Shown one piece after another: positions 18,672 to 26,486 of a DNA stretch of 64,000 nucleotides. The position numbers and the translations under genes were made by a program. Origin of the DNA: Stigmatella aurantiaca (GTDB lineage Bacteria > Myxococcota > Myxococcia > Myxococcales > Myxococcaceae); contig NZ_FOAP01000002.1 in assembly GCF_900109545.1 (NCBI RefSeq), forward strand, positions 1 through 64,000. The letters run 5' to 3'. The notes under the pieces are model-generated. The model saw only the letters and a program-made list of their open reading frames with translations. It searched no databases and was not told where the DNA came from. The number at the start of each line of letters is the position of its first letter. The stretch's first letter is position 1.

Positions 18672-20348
18672 ATGGGCGAGACGATGGCAAGAGGAGGGGT
18701 GGTGCGTTCCCAAGAAGCATGGACGCTGCCGTGGCGGGGCTTGGGCTTGAGCAGCAACCTGAATGCCAGCGATTCGCCCCATCCCTACCGGCTGCTCGAC
18801 GCGTCTCCCGGGCTCTTCGACTTCGTGGAGTACAGCGCTCCGCTGTCGCTGGAGGAGACCCGGGCGCACGCCACGCTGTACCCCGAGATGGCCGGGCGCC
18901 TGGGGCAGGTGCCAGTGCTCTTCCACCCGGTGCACCTCAACCTCTATGGCCCCGAGCGTGAGAGCGCCCAGGCCCTGGCGGACCTGGAGGCGCACGCGCA
19001 GGCCGTGGGCAGTGCCTGGGTGGGCAACGATGTGGGCTGGTGGCACGCGGGCGGCCAGTCCTTTCCGGGCTACCTCTACCTGCCCCCGCCGCTTACCCTG
19101 GAGGGCCTGGAGGACTGTGTGGCGCACGCCCTCCATGTCCAGGCGGGGCTCGGCCGGCCGCTGGCGCTGGAGAACCCCGCGGTCTTTGCCCGGCGCGGGG
19201 ACATGCACGTGCTCGACTTCATGGCCGGGCTGCACGCGCGCACGGGGCTCCCGCTCCTCATTGATGTGGGGCACCTCTTCAGCTACCAGCTCTCCGCGGG
19301 CCTGCCCCTGGAGGTGGGATGGGACGGCTTTCCCTTCGAGCAGGTCATCGAGCTGCACCTTGCCGGCGGGGTGGTGACGCGCCGGGGCTCCCGCGGCTTC
19401 TACGTGGATGACCACACCCAGCCGGTGCGTGACGAGCTGTTCACCCTGCTGGAGCGCCTCCTGGCGCGCTGCCCCTCGCTGCGTGCGGTCACCTTCGAGG
19501 GGGATGGCCACCCGCCCGAGGTGGCCCGGCTGACCCTGGAGCGCCTGCGCCGGTGGATTCCCGCGGAGCCCCGTCCCCCCTTGGCCCTCAAGCCCCCGGC
19601 GGAGGTGCCCGTCCCCGCGCTGCGCAACGCCAGCAAGCCCTGGGAGCTGTTCGAGCTGGGCTACGGCGCCCGGCCTCCGGAGCCCCGCGATGATCCCGAG
19701 GGCAGCGTGGCGGAGACGGACTTCCGGCTGGCGGTGGTGGCCGAGCAGCTCGACCGCACCTACCCGTTGAGCCGCCTGCTGCTGGCGGGGACGCGCGACA
19801 CCCTCCGGGCTTTCACGGCGTCCCCGGAGTTCCGGGAGCTGTTCCAGGGCCTGGGCCGTTCCCTGGAGCATGCGTTCCTGAGCTATGCCCGGCGGCACCT
19901 GCGGGCCCAGCCGGACGAGGGGGGCTCGGCGGCGCTGTCCTTCGAGGTGTTCCTGCCCAGCGTGATGCAGCGGCCCCATGCCCCTCCGGGGCCCGGAGAG
20001 GTGGGGCTGGCGGCCGACGCCGGGGTGGGGGCCTTCGCGGCGGACCTGTCCGAGCTCGTCTACACGGCCCGGGCGCTCCGGCGGCACCTCACCGGGCGGG
20101 CGTGGGCCTGCGAGGTGCTGGAGGTGAGCGGGTTGGAGTCCCTGGCCCAGACGGCCCGGCGGGTGGTGCTCCGGCCGTGGCGCTTCGCCGTGCGCCGGAG
20201 GGCCGGGCACCTGGAGGTGCAGACGGCCCCGGCCCCCCTGCTGGAGATGCTGCGCACCCTGGCCGCCGGGCCCCTCCAGGAGGCGGCGCTGCCTCCGGCG
20301 CTGCTTGCCGAGGCCCTGGGCCGTGGGTGGGTGCGCCGGGGCGCCTGA
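18672..20348 (+). CDS. DUF692 (MbnB/TglH-like) protein with long C-terminal extension
   Basis: A protein of up to 558 residues. The first ~300 residues match the DUF692 TIM-barrel family of multinuclear iron oxidases that modify cysteines in ribosomal peptides (MbnB, TglH). Conserved ligand-bearing segments are seen: PLALENPAVF, LLIDVGHLFSY, ELHLAGG, YVDDHTQP and TFEGDGHPPE. The usual SEH motif is replaced by NDVGWWH. Residues about 310-558 form a helical extension (SKPWELFELGYG to the end) that may replace the separate partner protein (MbnC/TglI/DUF2063-like); this is inferred. Starts: ATG 18672, ATG 18684, or GTG 18699/18702, the last placed just after GAGGAGG. No small Cys-rich precursor gene was recognised next to it. 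Confidence 0.8.
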   Translation: MGETMARGGVVRSQEAWTLPWRGLGLSSNLNASDSPHPYRLLDASPGLFDFVEYSAPLSLEETRAHATLYPEMAGRLGQVPVLFHPVHLNLYGPERESAQALADLEAHAQAVGSAWVGNDVGWWHAGGQSFPGYLYLPPPLTLEGLEDCVAHALHVQAGLGRPLALENPAVFARRGDMHVLDFMAGLHARTGLPLLIDVGHLFSYQLSAGLPLEVGWDGFPFEQVIELHLAGGVVTRRGSRGFYVDDHTQPVRDELFTLLERLLARCPSLRAVTFEGDGHPPEVARLTLERLRRWIPAEPRPPLALKPPAEVPVPALRNASKPWELFELGYGARPPEPRDDPEGSVAETDFRLAVVAEQLDRTYPLSRLLLAGTRDTLRAFTASPEFRELFQGLGRSLEHAFLSYARRHLRAQPDEGGSAALSFEVFLPSVMQRPHAPPGPGEVGLAADAGVGAFAADLSELVYTARALRRHLTGRAWACEVLEVSGLESLAQTARRVVLRPWRFAVRRRAGHLEVQTAPAPLLEMLRTLAAGPLQEAALPPALLAEALGRGWVRRGA

Positions 20349-20414
20349 GCCGGGTTTGTCCGGTTTCAGACGCGGCCTTGCGCTGGCCGTGCCGCTGCGG
20401 TAGGTGGGCCGGCC

Positions 20415-21050
20415 ATGTCGTCACCCCTCGTCGTTGGAATCGCGGGCGGAACCGCGTCCGGCAAGACGACCGTCGCCCGGAAGGTTCGCGAGGCGCTGGC
20501 CGACTGCCGGGTGGCCTTCATCGATCAGGACTCGTACTACCGGGACCTGAAGGACATGCCGCTGGAGGACCGGCGGCAGGTGAACTTCGATCACCCGGAT
20601 GCCTTCGACACGGAGCTGCTCGTCGAGCACCTGAAGCAGCTGCGCTCCGGCCAGGCCATCCAGAAGCCCGCCTATGACTTCCGGACGTCCTCCCGTCTGG
20701 AGAGCACCGTGCTGGTGGAGCCCGGGGACATCATCCTCATCGAGGGCATCCTCGTGCTCCACATGAAGGAGGTGCGCGACCAGATGGGCGTGAAGATCTA
20801 CGTCGATGCCGACGATGACCTTCGCATCCTCCGGCGGCTCACCCGCGACATCAAGGACCGCGGCCGGGACTTCGATCACGTGGTGGGCCAGTACCTGCGG
20901 CACGTGCGCCCCATGCACATGGGCTTCGTGGAGCCCTCCAAGCACTTCGCCGACATCATCATCCCGCACGGCGGCAACAACGACATCGCCATCGGGATGC
21001 TGGTGGGCGCGCTCCGGGCACGGCTCGCCGCGCCCCCCCCATCGCGGTAG
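20415..21050 (+). CDS. udk: Uridine kinase
   Basis: A 211-residue cytoplasmic kinase that phosphorylates uridine or cytidine to the monophosphate (pyrimidine salvage). P-loop GGTASGKTTVA near the N-terminus, the nucleoside-binding segment FIDQDSYYRD, FDHPDAFD and the PAYDFRTSSR loop, then IEGILVLH and RRLTRDIKDRGR of the lid. Length and motifs agree with the Udk family. It is convergent with the MetX-like gene: the two stop codons are directly adjacent. Confidence 0.93.
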   Translation: MSSPLVVGIAGGTASGKTTVARKVREALADCRVAFIDQDSYYRDLKDMPLEDRRQVNFDHPDAFDTELLVEHLKQLRSGQAIQKPAYDFRTSSRLESTVLVEPGDIILIEGILVLHMKEVRDQMGVKIYVDADDDLRILRRLTRDIKDRGRDFDHVVGQYLRHVRPMHMGFVEPSKHFADIIIPHGGNNDIAIGMLVGALRARLAAPPPSR

Positions 21051-22085
21051 TCAGCGCAACCGGCGCAGGAAGTCCCGCACGGGGCCGTGCAGGCGCCGGG
21101 TCTCGGTGAGCAGGGCCCCGTGGTCTCCGGCGCCCTGTAGCTCGTGGTAGCGCGTCTGGATGCCCGAGGCGCTCAGCAGGTGGTACGTCTCCCGCACCCG
21201 CGCGGGCGGCGCCAGCAGGTCCGAGGCCCCGGTGATGAGCAGCACCTGGGCCTGAATCTTGGGCAGGAACTCCGTCAAGTCGCACCCCGCGTAGGCGGTG
21301 CACAGCAGCGACCAGGCGTTCGCATCGAAGGTGGCCGCGAACGCCTCGGCGTCCGCCTCCAGCGCCTGCTCGGCGGCGGCGATGTCCCGGTACCGCGCGG
21401 TGAGCAGCTCGCGGCCATACAGCAGCCGCAGGTACTCCAGCCGCAGCTTGCGCAGCGTCCGGCGAGGCCCGGCGTCCGGGGTGTAGAAGCCCTCGCGGAA
21501 CTCCGGATCCATCCAGAGCATCTGGTGGAACATGCCCATCCGGTCCCGCAGCGGCTCGGGCAGCGCCCGCGCCGCGCCGATGACGACCACCCCGGCGGTC
21601 AGCTCGGGGAACAGGGCCGCGAGCCGCAGCGCCACCAGGCCCCCCAGCCCCACGCCCACCAGGGCCCGGACCCGCTTGAGCCCCACGCCGCGCATGAACG
21701 CGGAGAGCACGCGCGCCATGTCCATCACCGTCAGCAGGGGCAGCGCGGGCCCCAGCCGCTGGCCGGTGTAGGGGTCCTCCGTGAGCGGCGAGGTGGTGCC
21801 AAAGGGGCTGCCGAGCAGGTTCGGGGAGAGGATGTGCAGGCTGGAGGGATCCAGCGGGCGGCGGTCGCCGATCAGCTCCCGGCCCCACCCCGAGGGCTGA
21901 TACGCGGAGTCCTCCACGGGCCCGAGCGCGCGGTGCGACTGGGCGAGATCATGCAGCAACACCACCGAGTTCTCGCCGGACGGTTCGCCGTAGCTCTCGT
22001 AGGCCACCTGGGTGCCGTCCAGCAGCCCGCCCTCTTCGAGGGGGAGCGGTATTGTCAACAGGTAGGTGCCCGTGGCCTGGATCAC
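21051..22085 (-). CDS. MetX-like alpha/beta-hydrolase lacking the nucleophile serine
   Basis: A 344-residue alpha/beta-hydrolase related to homoserine/serine O-acyltransferases (MetX): VAYESYGE, VVLLHDLAQSHRA, LGSPFGTTSP and a C-terminal ITGASDLLAPP and GAGDHGALL that supply Asp and His of the triad. The nucleophile elbow, GxSxGG in the family, reads GVGLGG (residues 144-149): serine 146 is glycine (codon at 21648-21650). The enzyme should therefore be unable to form the acyl-enzyme and may be a pseudoenzyme with a structural or regulatory job. Start is GTG at 22085. It is divergent from the next gene, with a 53-base gap. Confidence 0.8.
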   Translation of the reverse strand: MIQATGTYLLTIPLPLEEGGLLDGTQVAYESYGEPSGENSVVLLHDLAQSHRALGPVEDSAYQPSGWGRELIGDRRPLDPSSLHILSPNLLGSPFGTTSPLTEDPYTGQRLGPALPLLTVMDMARVLSAFMRGVGLKRVRALVGVGLGGLVALRLAALFPELTAGVVVIGAARALPEPLRDRMGMFHQMLWMDPEFREGFYTPDAGPRRTLRKLRLEYLRLLYGRELLTARYRDIAAAEQALEADAEAFAATFDANAWSLLCTAYAGCDLTEFLPKIQAQVLLITGASDLLAPPARVRETYHLLSASGIQTRYHELQGAGDHGALLTETRRLHGPVRDFLRRLR

Positions 22086-22138
22086 GCAGGGAAGTTCTCA
22101 TATCACTGGATGCCCGTACGCATCAGGAGACTCTCTGC

Positions 22139-23053
22139 GTGAAGCGCTACTTTGGTGTCATCGTCCTCTTCGTGGGTGTGCTGGTCGGCTCGGTGATGTT
22201 CTACCGGAAGCTGAGCGCCCAGACCCACGAGGCGCAGCGCGAGGCGGATCTGGCCCGCATCCAGAAGGAGTACCTGGAGCGCGTGGGCTGGATGCGCAAC
22301 AACCCCGACGACAAGGCCTACCGCGAGGAGGTGGCCCCGTTCTTCAAGACGTACTTCGAGCAGATCGACGCGCACCTGAACCGCTATGGAGGGAACAAGG
22401 AGTTCGACGCGTACCTCCAGGAAGTCGAGCGGCGGGCGGAGAGCGGCAAGGAGGACCGGGCGGACGACCGGAAGGCCTTCTACCAATACACGCGTAAGGT
22501 CTTCGACAGATTCCGGGGCGGGCGCTACCACCCGGAATGGACGGCCACGGACAAGGGGATGCGGCTGGATGTGGTGTCCTCGGACGTGGTGATGGTGCTG
22601 GGCAAGCCGCAGGTGCGGCTGCAGCTGGCGCTGTGGGGCGCGCAGCGCGAGATGAAGGAGGAGGGCAAGCTGAAGAAGATGATGACCAGCGCCGCCTTCG
22701 ACACCGCCTGGCGGCTCACCGATGCCAAGGGCAAGCTCGTGGGAGAGATGCGGGGCGCGGATCCATCGATGAAGATCGACTTCCCGGAGCGCTTCATCGC
22801 CGAGTTCCCGCCGCAGATGGTGCTGGGCCACTACGACATGGACCTGGTGCCCTCGGAGGTGGCGAAGATGGACATCACCTTCAAGGTGACCTCCCGCGCC
22901 TCCACGGGCGGCATCGCCTCGTCCACGTACACGTGGAAGCTGGATGTGCCCGGGGAGTGGCGGCTGGGCGCGGGCGAGAAGTGGGAAGGGGCCACGGAAG
23001 AGGAGCGCCCCGAGGAAGAGATCGACCCGGCCAAGGCGAGCGCCCAGGAGTAG
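22139..23053 (+). CDS. Membrane-anchored protein of unknown function
   Basis: A 304-residue protein not assigned to a family. A GTG start at 22139 follows AGGAGA and is directly followed by one hydrophobic helix (FGVIVLFVGVLVGSVMFY), then a charged helical stretch (about residues 30-130) and a beta-rich domain (about 150-280) likely in the periplasm. It ends in an acidic tail. The upstream open frame is rejected because it lacks a ribosome site and would bury the helix. The matrixin gene starts 54 bases downstream, so it may be the first gene of that cluster. Confidence 0.6.
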   Translation: MKRYFGVIVLFVGVLVGSVMFYRKLSAQTHEAQREADLARIQKEYLERVGWMRNNPDDKAYREEVAPFFKTYFEQIDAHLNRYGGNKEFDAYLQEVERRAESGKEDRADDRKAFYQYTRKVFDRFRGGRYHPEWTATDKGMRLDVVSSDVVMVLGKPQVRLQLALWGAQREMKEEGKLKKMMTSAAFDTAWRLTDAKGKLVGEMRGADPSMKIDFPERFIAEFPPQMVLGHYDMDLVPSEVAKMDITFKVTSRASTGGIASSTYTWKLDVPGEWRLGAGEKWEGATEEERPEEEIDPAKASAQE

Positions 23054-23107
23054 GCGCCGCTCACAAAGGGGGTGCCCAATTTCGGCGCTGCGCCGGTCTT
23101 GGAGGAA

Positions 23108-24487
23108 ATGACCCCCATTTCCTCTTTGAGACTGTCGTGGAGGCGCCTGTGGCTGGCGGCCTTCTTGCTGTTCACGCCCGCCGCCTGGGCCTCGACCCAG
23201 ATGGCACTGGATGTGCCCGCCCTGACGCAGGGGGCGGATTGGGTGGTCCAGGGCCGGGTGCTGCGCACCCAGCCCCACTGGATTCCCGGCACGGGGCGCC
23301 TCGTCACCACCGTCGAGGTGTCCGTGGGGGAGGTGCTGAAGGGCACCGTGACGCACCCCTCGGTCCAGGTGCTCTTGCCGGGCGGCACCCTGGGCGGCAT
23401 CCGCCAGCACGTCAGCGGCGCGCCCGCCTTTGCTCCCAGTGAGGAGGTGGTGGTCTTCCTGAAGCAGGGGAGCGAGGGCCCCCACCTGGTGGGGCTGTCC
23501 CAGGGCAGCTTCCGGGTGCTTCGCTCCGCCCCGGACGGCCATGTGAAGGCCACCTCGATGCTCGCGGCGGACTTGCAGTTGATCGATCCGCTGTCGCTCC
23601 AGCCCGTTTCCCCGGCGCCGAGGACGGTGGACCTCCAGACGCTTCGGAAGGAGGTGCTCGCGGTGGCGGCAGCGGAGGACTCCCCGGCCCTCCAGCCCTT
23701 TCAGTCCTCCCCCGGGGAAGATGGGCCGGTGCCTTTCGTTAGAACCCGTGTGCCCCAGGAGCCTGGGGCCGGGGAGGAGCACTGCTTGTGGTGGCCTGGG
23801 GGCAGCACGCTCACGTTTCATCAGCAGGTCTGCATGCCGGGGGAGCCGGACTGCGCGGCCCGCCAGGCGGCGGTGGCGCTGGCCCTGAAGCGCTGGGATG
23901 ACGCCCTCGTGGCGTGTGCGAGCCTCCGGCTGGCCGATGGACCCGCCACCTCCTCGCGGCAGGTGGGCTACAGCCCCGGGGGAACGAACGAGAACATCAT
24001 CGTCCTGCGGGACCGGACCTGCACGCAGCCGGAGGAGCCGGACTGCTGGGAGCACCACGCGGAGACCCTGGCGCTGACGACGGTTACCTTCCGGATGCCC
24101 AGTGGTGAAGTGCTCGACGCGGACATCGAACTCGCCCCCTGGGCCTTCGTGCCCAACAGCCCCCTGTCGCTCCAGGGGGTGGTGACGCACGAGCTGGGTC
24201 ACGCGCTGGGGTTGGACCACTCGCCCGATTCGCGCTCGACGATGTACGCCACGGTGACGCCCGGCGAGCCTCCCCGGCTCACCCTCGATGAGGGCTCTCA
24301 ACAGGCCCTGTGCACCATCTATCCCAGCGGTGCCCCGGCGGTGGACTGCGGCCAGCAAGTTCAGGAGCAGCCGTTGCGGCCTGGCGACTCGGGGTGCGGT
24401 GTGGCCACGGGCGGAGGAATGCCCGCCCTGGTGGCGGGAGGGGTCTTGCTGGCGCTGAGGCGCCGCCGGAGCCGGAGCACGCCATGA
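23108..24487 (+). CDS. Matrixin-family zinc metalloprotease with MYXO-CTERM tail
   Basis: A 459-residue secreted protease. A signal peptide (RRLWLAAFLLFTPAAWAS) precedes an N-terminal beta domain (about 30-200) and a metalloprotease domain with the zinc motif HELGHALGLDHS (HExxHxxGxxH) and a downstream Met (STMYATV) as in metzincins. The C-terminus has the MYXO-CTERM plan: a GCG motif, a hydrophobic helix (GMPALVAGGVLLALR) and an Arg cluster, a signal for surface sorting in myxobacteria. ATG 23108 follows GGAGG with short spacing; GTG 23072 is an alternative. The stop overlaps the next ATG (ATGA). Confidence 0.85.
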   Translation: MTPISSLRLSWRRLWLAAFLLFTPAAWASTQMALDVPALTQGADWVVQGRVLRTQPHWIPGTGRLVTTVEVSVGEVLKGTVTHPSVQVLLPGGTLGGIRQHVSGAPAFAPSEEVVVFLKQGSEGPHLVGLSQGSFRVLRSAPDGHVKATSMLAADLQLIDPLSLQPVSPAPRTVDLQTLRKEVLAVAAAEDSPALQPFQSSPGEDGPVPFVRTRVPQEPGAGEEHCLWWPGGSTLTFHQQVCMPGEPDCAARQAAVALALKRWDDALVACASLRLADGPATSSRQVGYSPGGTNENIIVLRDRTCTQPEEPDCWEHHAETLALTTVTFRMPSGEVLDADIELAPWAFVPNSPLSLQGVVTHELGHALGLDHSPDSRSTMYATVTPGEPPRLTLDEGSQQALCTIYPSGAPAVDCGQQVQEQPLRPGDSGCGVATGGGMPALVAGGVLLALRRRRSRSTP

Positions 24488-25182
24488 ACCTTCGGGGCAC
24501 ACGCGTGGGGTGGATGGCGCTGGGGTGGGGACTCCTGGCGCAGGGCACGGGGGGCTGTGGGGAGTACGGCCTGGCGGATGAGACGTACCGCGTCGATCCG
24601 GTGGCGGTCCTGGACGGACAACTGCGCGCCCCCCTGGAAGCGGGCCGGGGCCCCACGGCGATGGCCCTGGCGTGGGCCCCGGGGCTGTCTTCCCTGGAGG
24701 AACTCTCCGTGGCCTTGCTGGCCGGGAACAGCGCGTGTGGCCTGGAGCAGGGCGCCCTCCTGCAGCCGATGCCTCATGAGGAGCACTTCCCGGTGAACTT
24801 CGTGCTGCCCCTGTCCACGGTTCCGCCTCCGGCGGCCCAGCATGTGTTGGCGTCCCGGGGAGGACAGGGGCGTCTGGCCCTCGGGTGGGTCCTCTCCTTC
24901 CAGGATGCCAATCGCAACGGCCGCTTGGACTTGGCGCCGGAGGAAGGCCCGCCCGAGCGCGTGATGGCCACGTCCCTCGACTCGGGCATGGCCGTGCTCT
25001 TCGTGGATGGGGAGCTGCCGCGTGAGCGCGAGGGCATCTGGCGGCAGTGGCCCGGAAGGCTGCCGCTGGGGTTCAGCCTTCTGCAGGGAAGTGCCTCTCC
25101 CGAGGGGGGGGCCTCGCTCCGATCGCTCCCGGCGGACTCCACCTCCTTGACGCTGGAGGGCGCCCGGCGAGTGTGTCCGTGA
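24484..25182 (+). CDS. Putative lipoprotein of unknown function
   Basis: A 232-residue exported protein. The N-terminus has a short hydrophobic stretch ending in TGGC, an imperfect lipobox, so lipid attachment is likely but unproven. A segment reading FQDANRNGRLDLAPEEGP resembles a calcium-binding DxNxNGxxD loop. No family was recognised. The ATG overlaps the matrixin stop and the sigma-factor gene begins 9 bases after its stop, which places it firmly in the same operon. Confidence 0.65.
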   Translation: MNLRGTRVGWMALGWGLLAQGTGGCGEYGLADETYRVDPVAVLDGQLRAPLEAGRGPTAMALAWAPGLSSLEELSVALLAGNSACGLEQGALLQPMPHEEHFPVNFVLPLSTVPPPAAQHVLASRGGQGRLALGWVLSFQDANRNGRLDLAPEEGPPERVMATSLDSGMAVLFVDGELPREREGIWRQWPGRLPLGFSLLQGSASPEGGASLRSLPADSTSLTLEGARRVCP

Positions 25183-25191
25183 GCGAGCGCA

Positions 25192-25692
25192 ATGGACGCG
25201 TCGGCGATCGAGCAATGGTATGCGTTGTATGGGTATGCCGTGCATCGGCGGTGCGTCCGTTTGCTCCAGTCCGAGGCCGAGGCGGATGATGCCTTGCACG
25301 AGGTCTTCCTGCGCGCCTGGCGCTACGCGCACACCCTCCGGGACGGGCAGCCGCTGCCCTGGCTCTACCGCATCGCGGACCGGCATTGCATGGACCTGCT
25401 GAGCCGCCGGGCGCGGCATGTGTCCACGGAGGAGGGGAAGGTGCCCCATTCGGAGGAGGCCGTGGCCTCGGAGACGCCGGAGCAGATGTACCTCTTCGGC
25501 CAGGTGCTCGCGGCCTGCAAGGAGCGCGTGCGGGACACCGCCGTCCTCTACTACCTGGATGAGCTGACGCAGGAAGAGGTGGCCGAGCACCTGGGGTGCT
25601 CACGCAAGACGGTGAAGGAGCGGCTGGCCCAGTTCAAGGAGGTGGCCCTCCGGCTGCTATCAGGCGTGCGGCCCCAGCGAGGAACGGGATGA
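25192..25692 (+). CDS. ECF-type RNA polymerase sigma factor
   Basis: A 166-residue sigma-70-family factor. Region 2 (about residues 10-75) contains EAEADDALHEVFLRAWRYA and PWLYRIADRHCMDLLSR; region 4 (about 110-155) contains an HTH, LTQEEVAEHLGCSRKTVKERL. Regions 1 and 3 are absent, as in ECF factors. The stop overlaps the ATG of a zinc-finger membrane protein (ATGA), a standard sigma/anti-sigma pairing. Its target promoters are unknown but probably include this operon. Confidence 0.88.
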   Translation: MDASAIEQWYALYGYAVHRRCVRLLQSEAEADDALHEVFLRAWRYAHTLRDGQPLPWLYRIADRHCMDLLSRRARHVSTEEGKVPHSEEAVASETPEQMYLFGQVLAACKERVRDTAVLYYLDELTQEEVAEHLGCSRKTVKERLAQFKEVALRLLSGVRPQRGTG

Positions 25693-26486
25693 ACCGCTTC
25701 GATACCCTGCGTGCCTCCCGTGAGGCGGGCCACCCTCCGGGGCGGGTTCTCGATGAGCTGGCCTTCGCGCCCGGGGAAGCGATCCGGGCCTCCGAGCCTG
25801 CGCGCCACGTGAGCGCCTGTGCGGCCTGCCAGGCCCGGATCGCGGCCTTGCGAGAAGAACGTGCCCGTTTCCTACGGGCCCGTCCCGCGCGGGCTTTCGC
25901 TGCCCGGGTGCTGGAGCAGGCCGCACGTCCGTCCTGGTGGGAGCGCCCCAGGCTGTGGGCGTTGGCGATGGTGCCCGCGCTGGCGCTCGTTGCCCTGGCG
26001 CTTCAAGGCGCGCTTCCCGGGCCCGGTGCCTCCAGCGGGTCCGCGTCCATTCGATACAAGGGCGCGGCCCCGGTGCGCTGGGAGGTGCTCGTCAGCCGCG
26101 AGGGACAGCCTGCGGTGGCCTTCCCGGAGGGCATGCCCTTGCGTGAGGGAGACGTGTTGCGCTTCCGGGTGGTGCTGCCGGAGCGGGGCTACGTCTTCAT
26201 CGCCAACCTGGACGAGGCGGGGCAGTTCACCCGCTATTACCCCGCGGACAGCGCGCACGCGGTGGCCCTGGAGCCTGGCGAGCATGTTTTGCCGGGCAGT
26301 GTCGTCCTGGATGACGTGCAGGGCGAAGAGCGGGTGATGGTGTTTGTCAGCCCCACGCCGCTGGAGGCCCAGGAGGTCGAGGCCGCGGTGCGCCAGGCCT
26401 TCGAGCGGGCGGGGGGCTTGAGGTTCGAGGATCCCGGGCTGCCGGTTCCGTCGGCGTCGCATGTCCACGTCAAGGAGGCGCGATGA
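25689..26486 (+). CDS. Zinc-finger anti-sigma-like membrane protein with DUF4384
   Basis: A 265-residue single-pass membrane protein. The N-terminal cytoplasmic part has H40-x3-C44-x2-C47 (HVSACAAC), the zf-HC2 ligand spacing of ZAS anti-sigma factors. One helix follows (about residues 91-110, LWALAMVPALALVALALQ). The outer part (about 120-240) matches DUF4384, a beta domain often found with caspase-like proteins: LREGDVLRFRVVLPERGYVFIANLDEAGQFTRYYP. It is between the sigma and caspase genes with 4-base overlaps on both sides, so it probably restrains the sigma factor and senses something outside the membrane. Confidence 0.8.
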   Translation: MNRFDTLRASREAGHPPGRVLDELAFAPGEAIRASEPARHVSACAACQARIAALREERARFLRARPARAFAARVLEQAARPSWWERPRLWALAMVPALALVALALQGALPGPGASSGSASIRYKGAAPVRWEVLVSREGQPAVAFPEGMPLREGDVLRFRVVLPERGYVFIANLDEAGQFTRYYPADSAHAVALEPGEHVLPGSVVLDDVQGEERVMVFVSPTPLEAQEVEAAVRQAFERAGGLRFEDPGLPVPSASHVHVKEAR

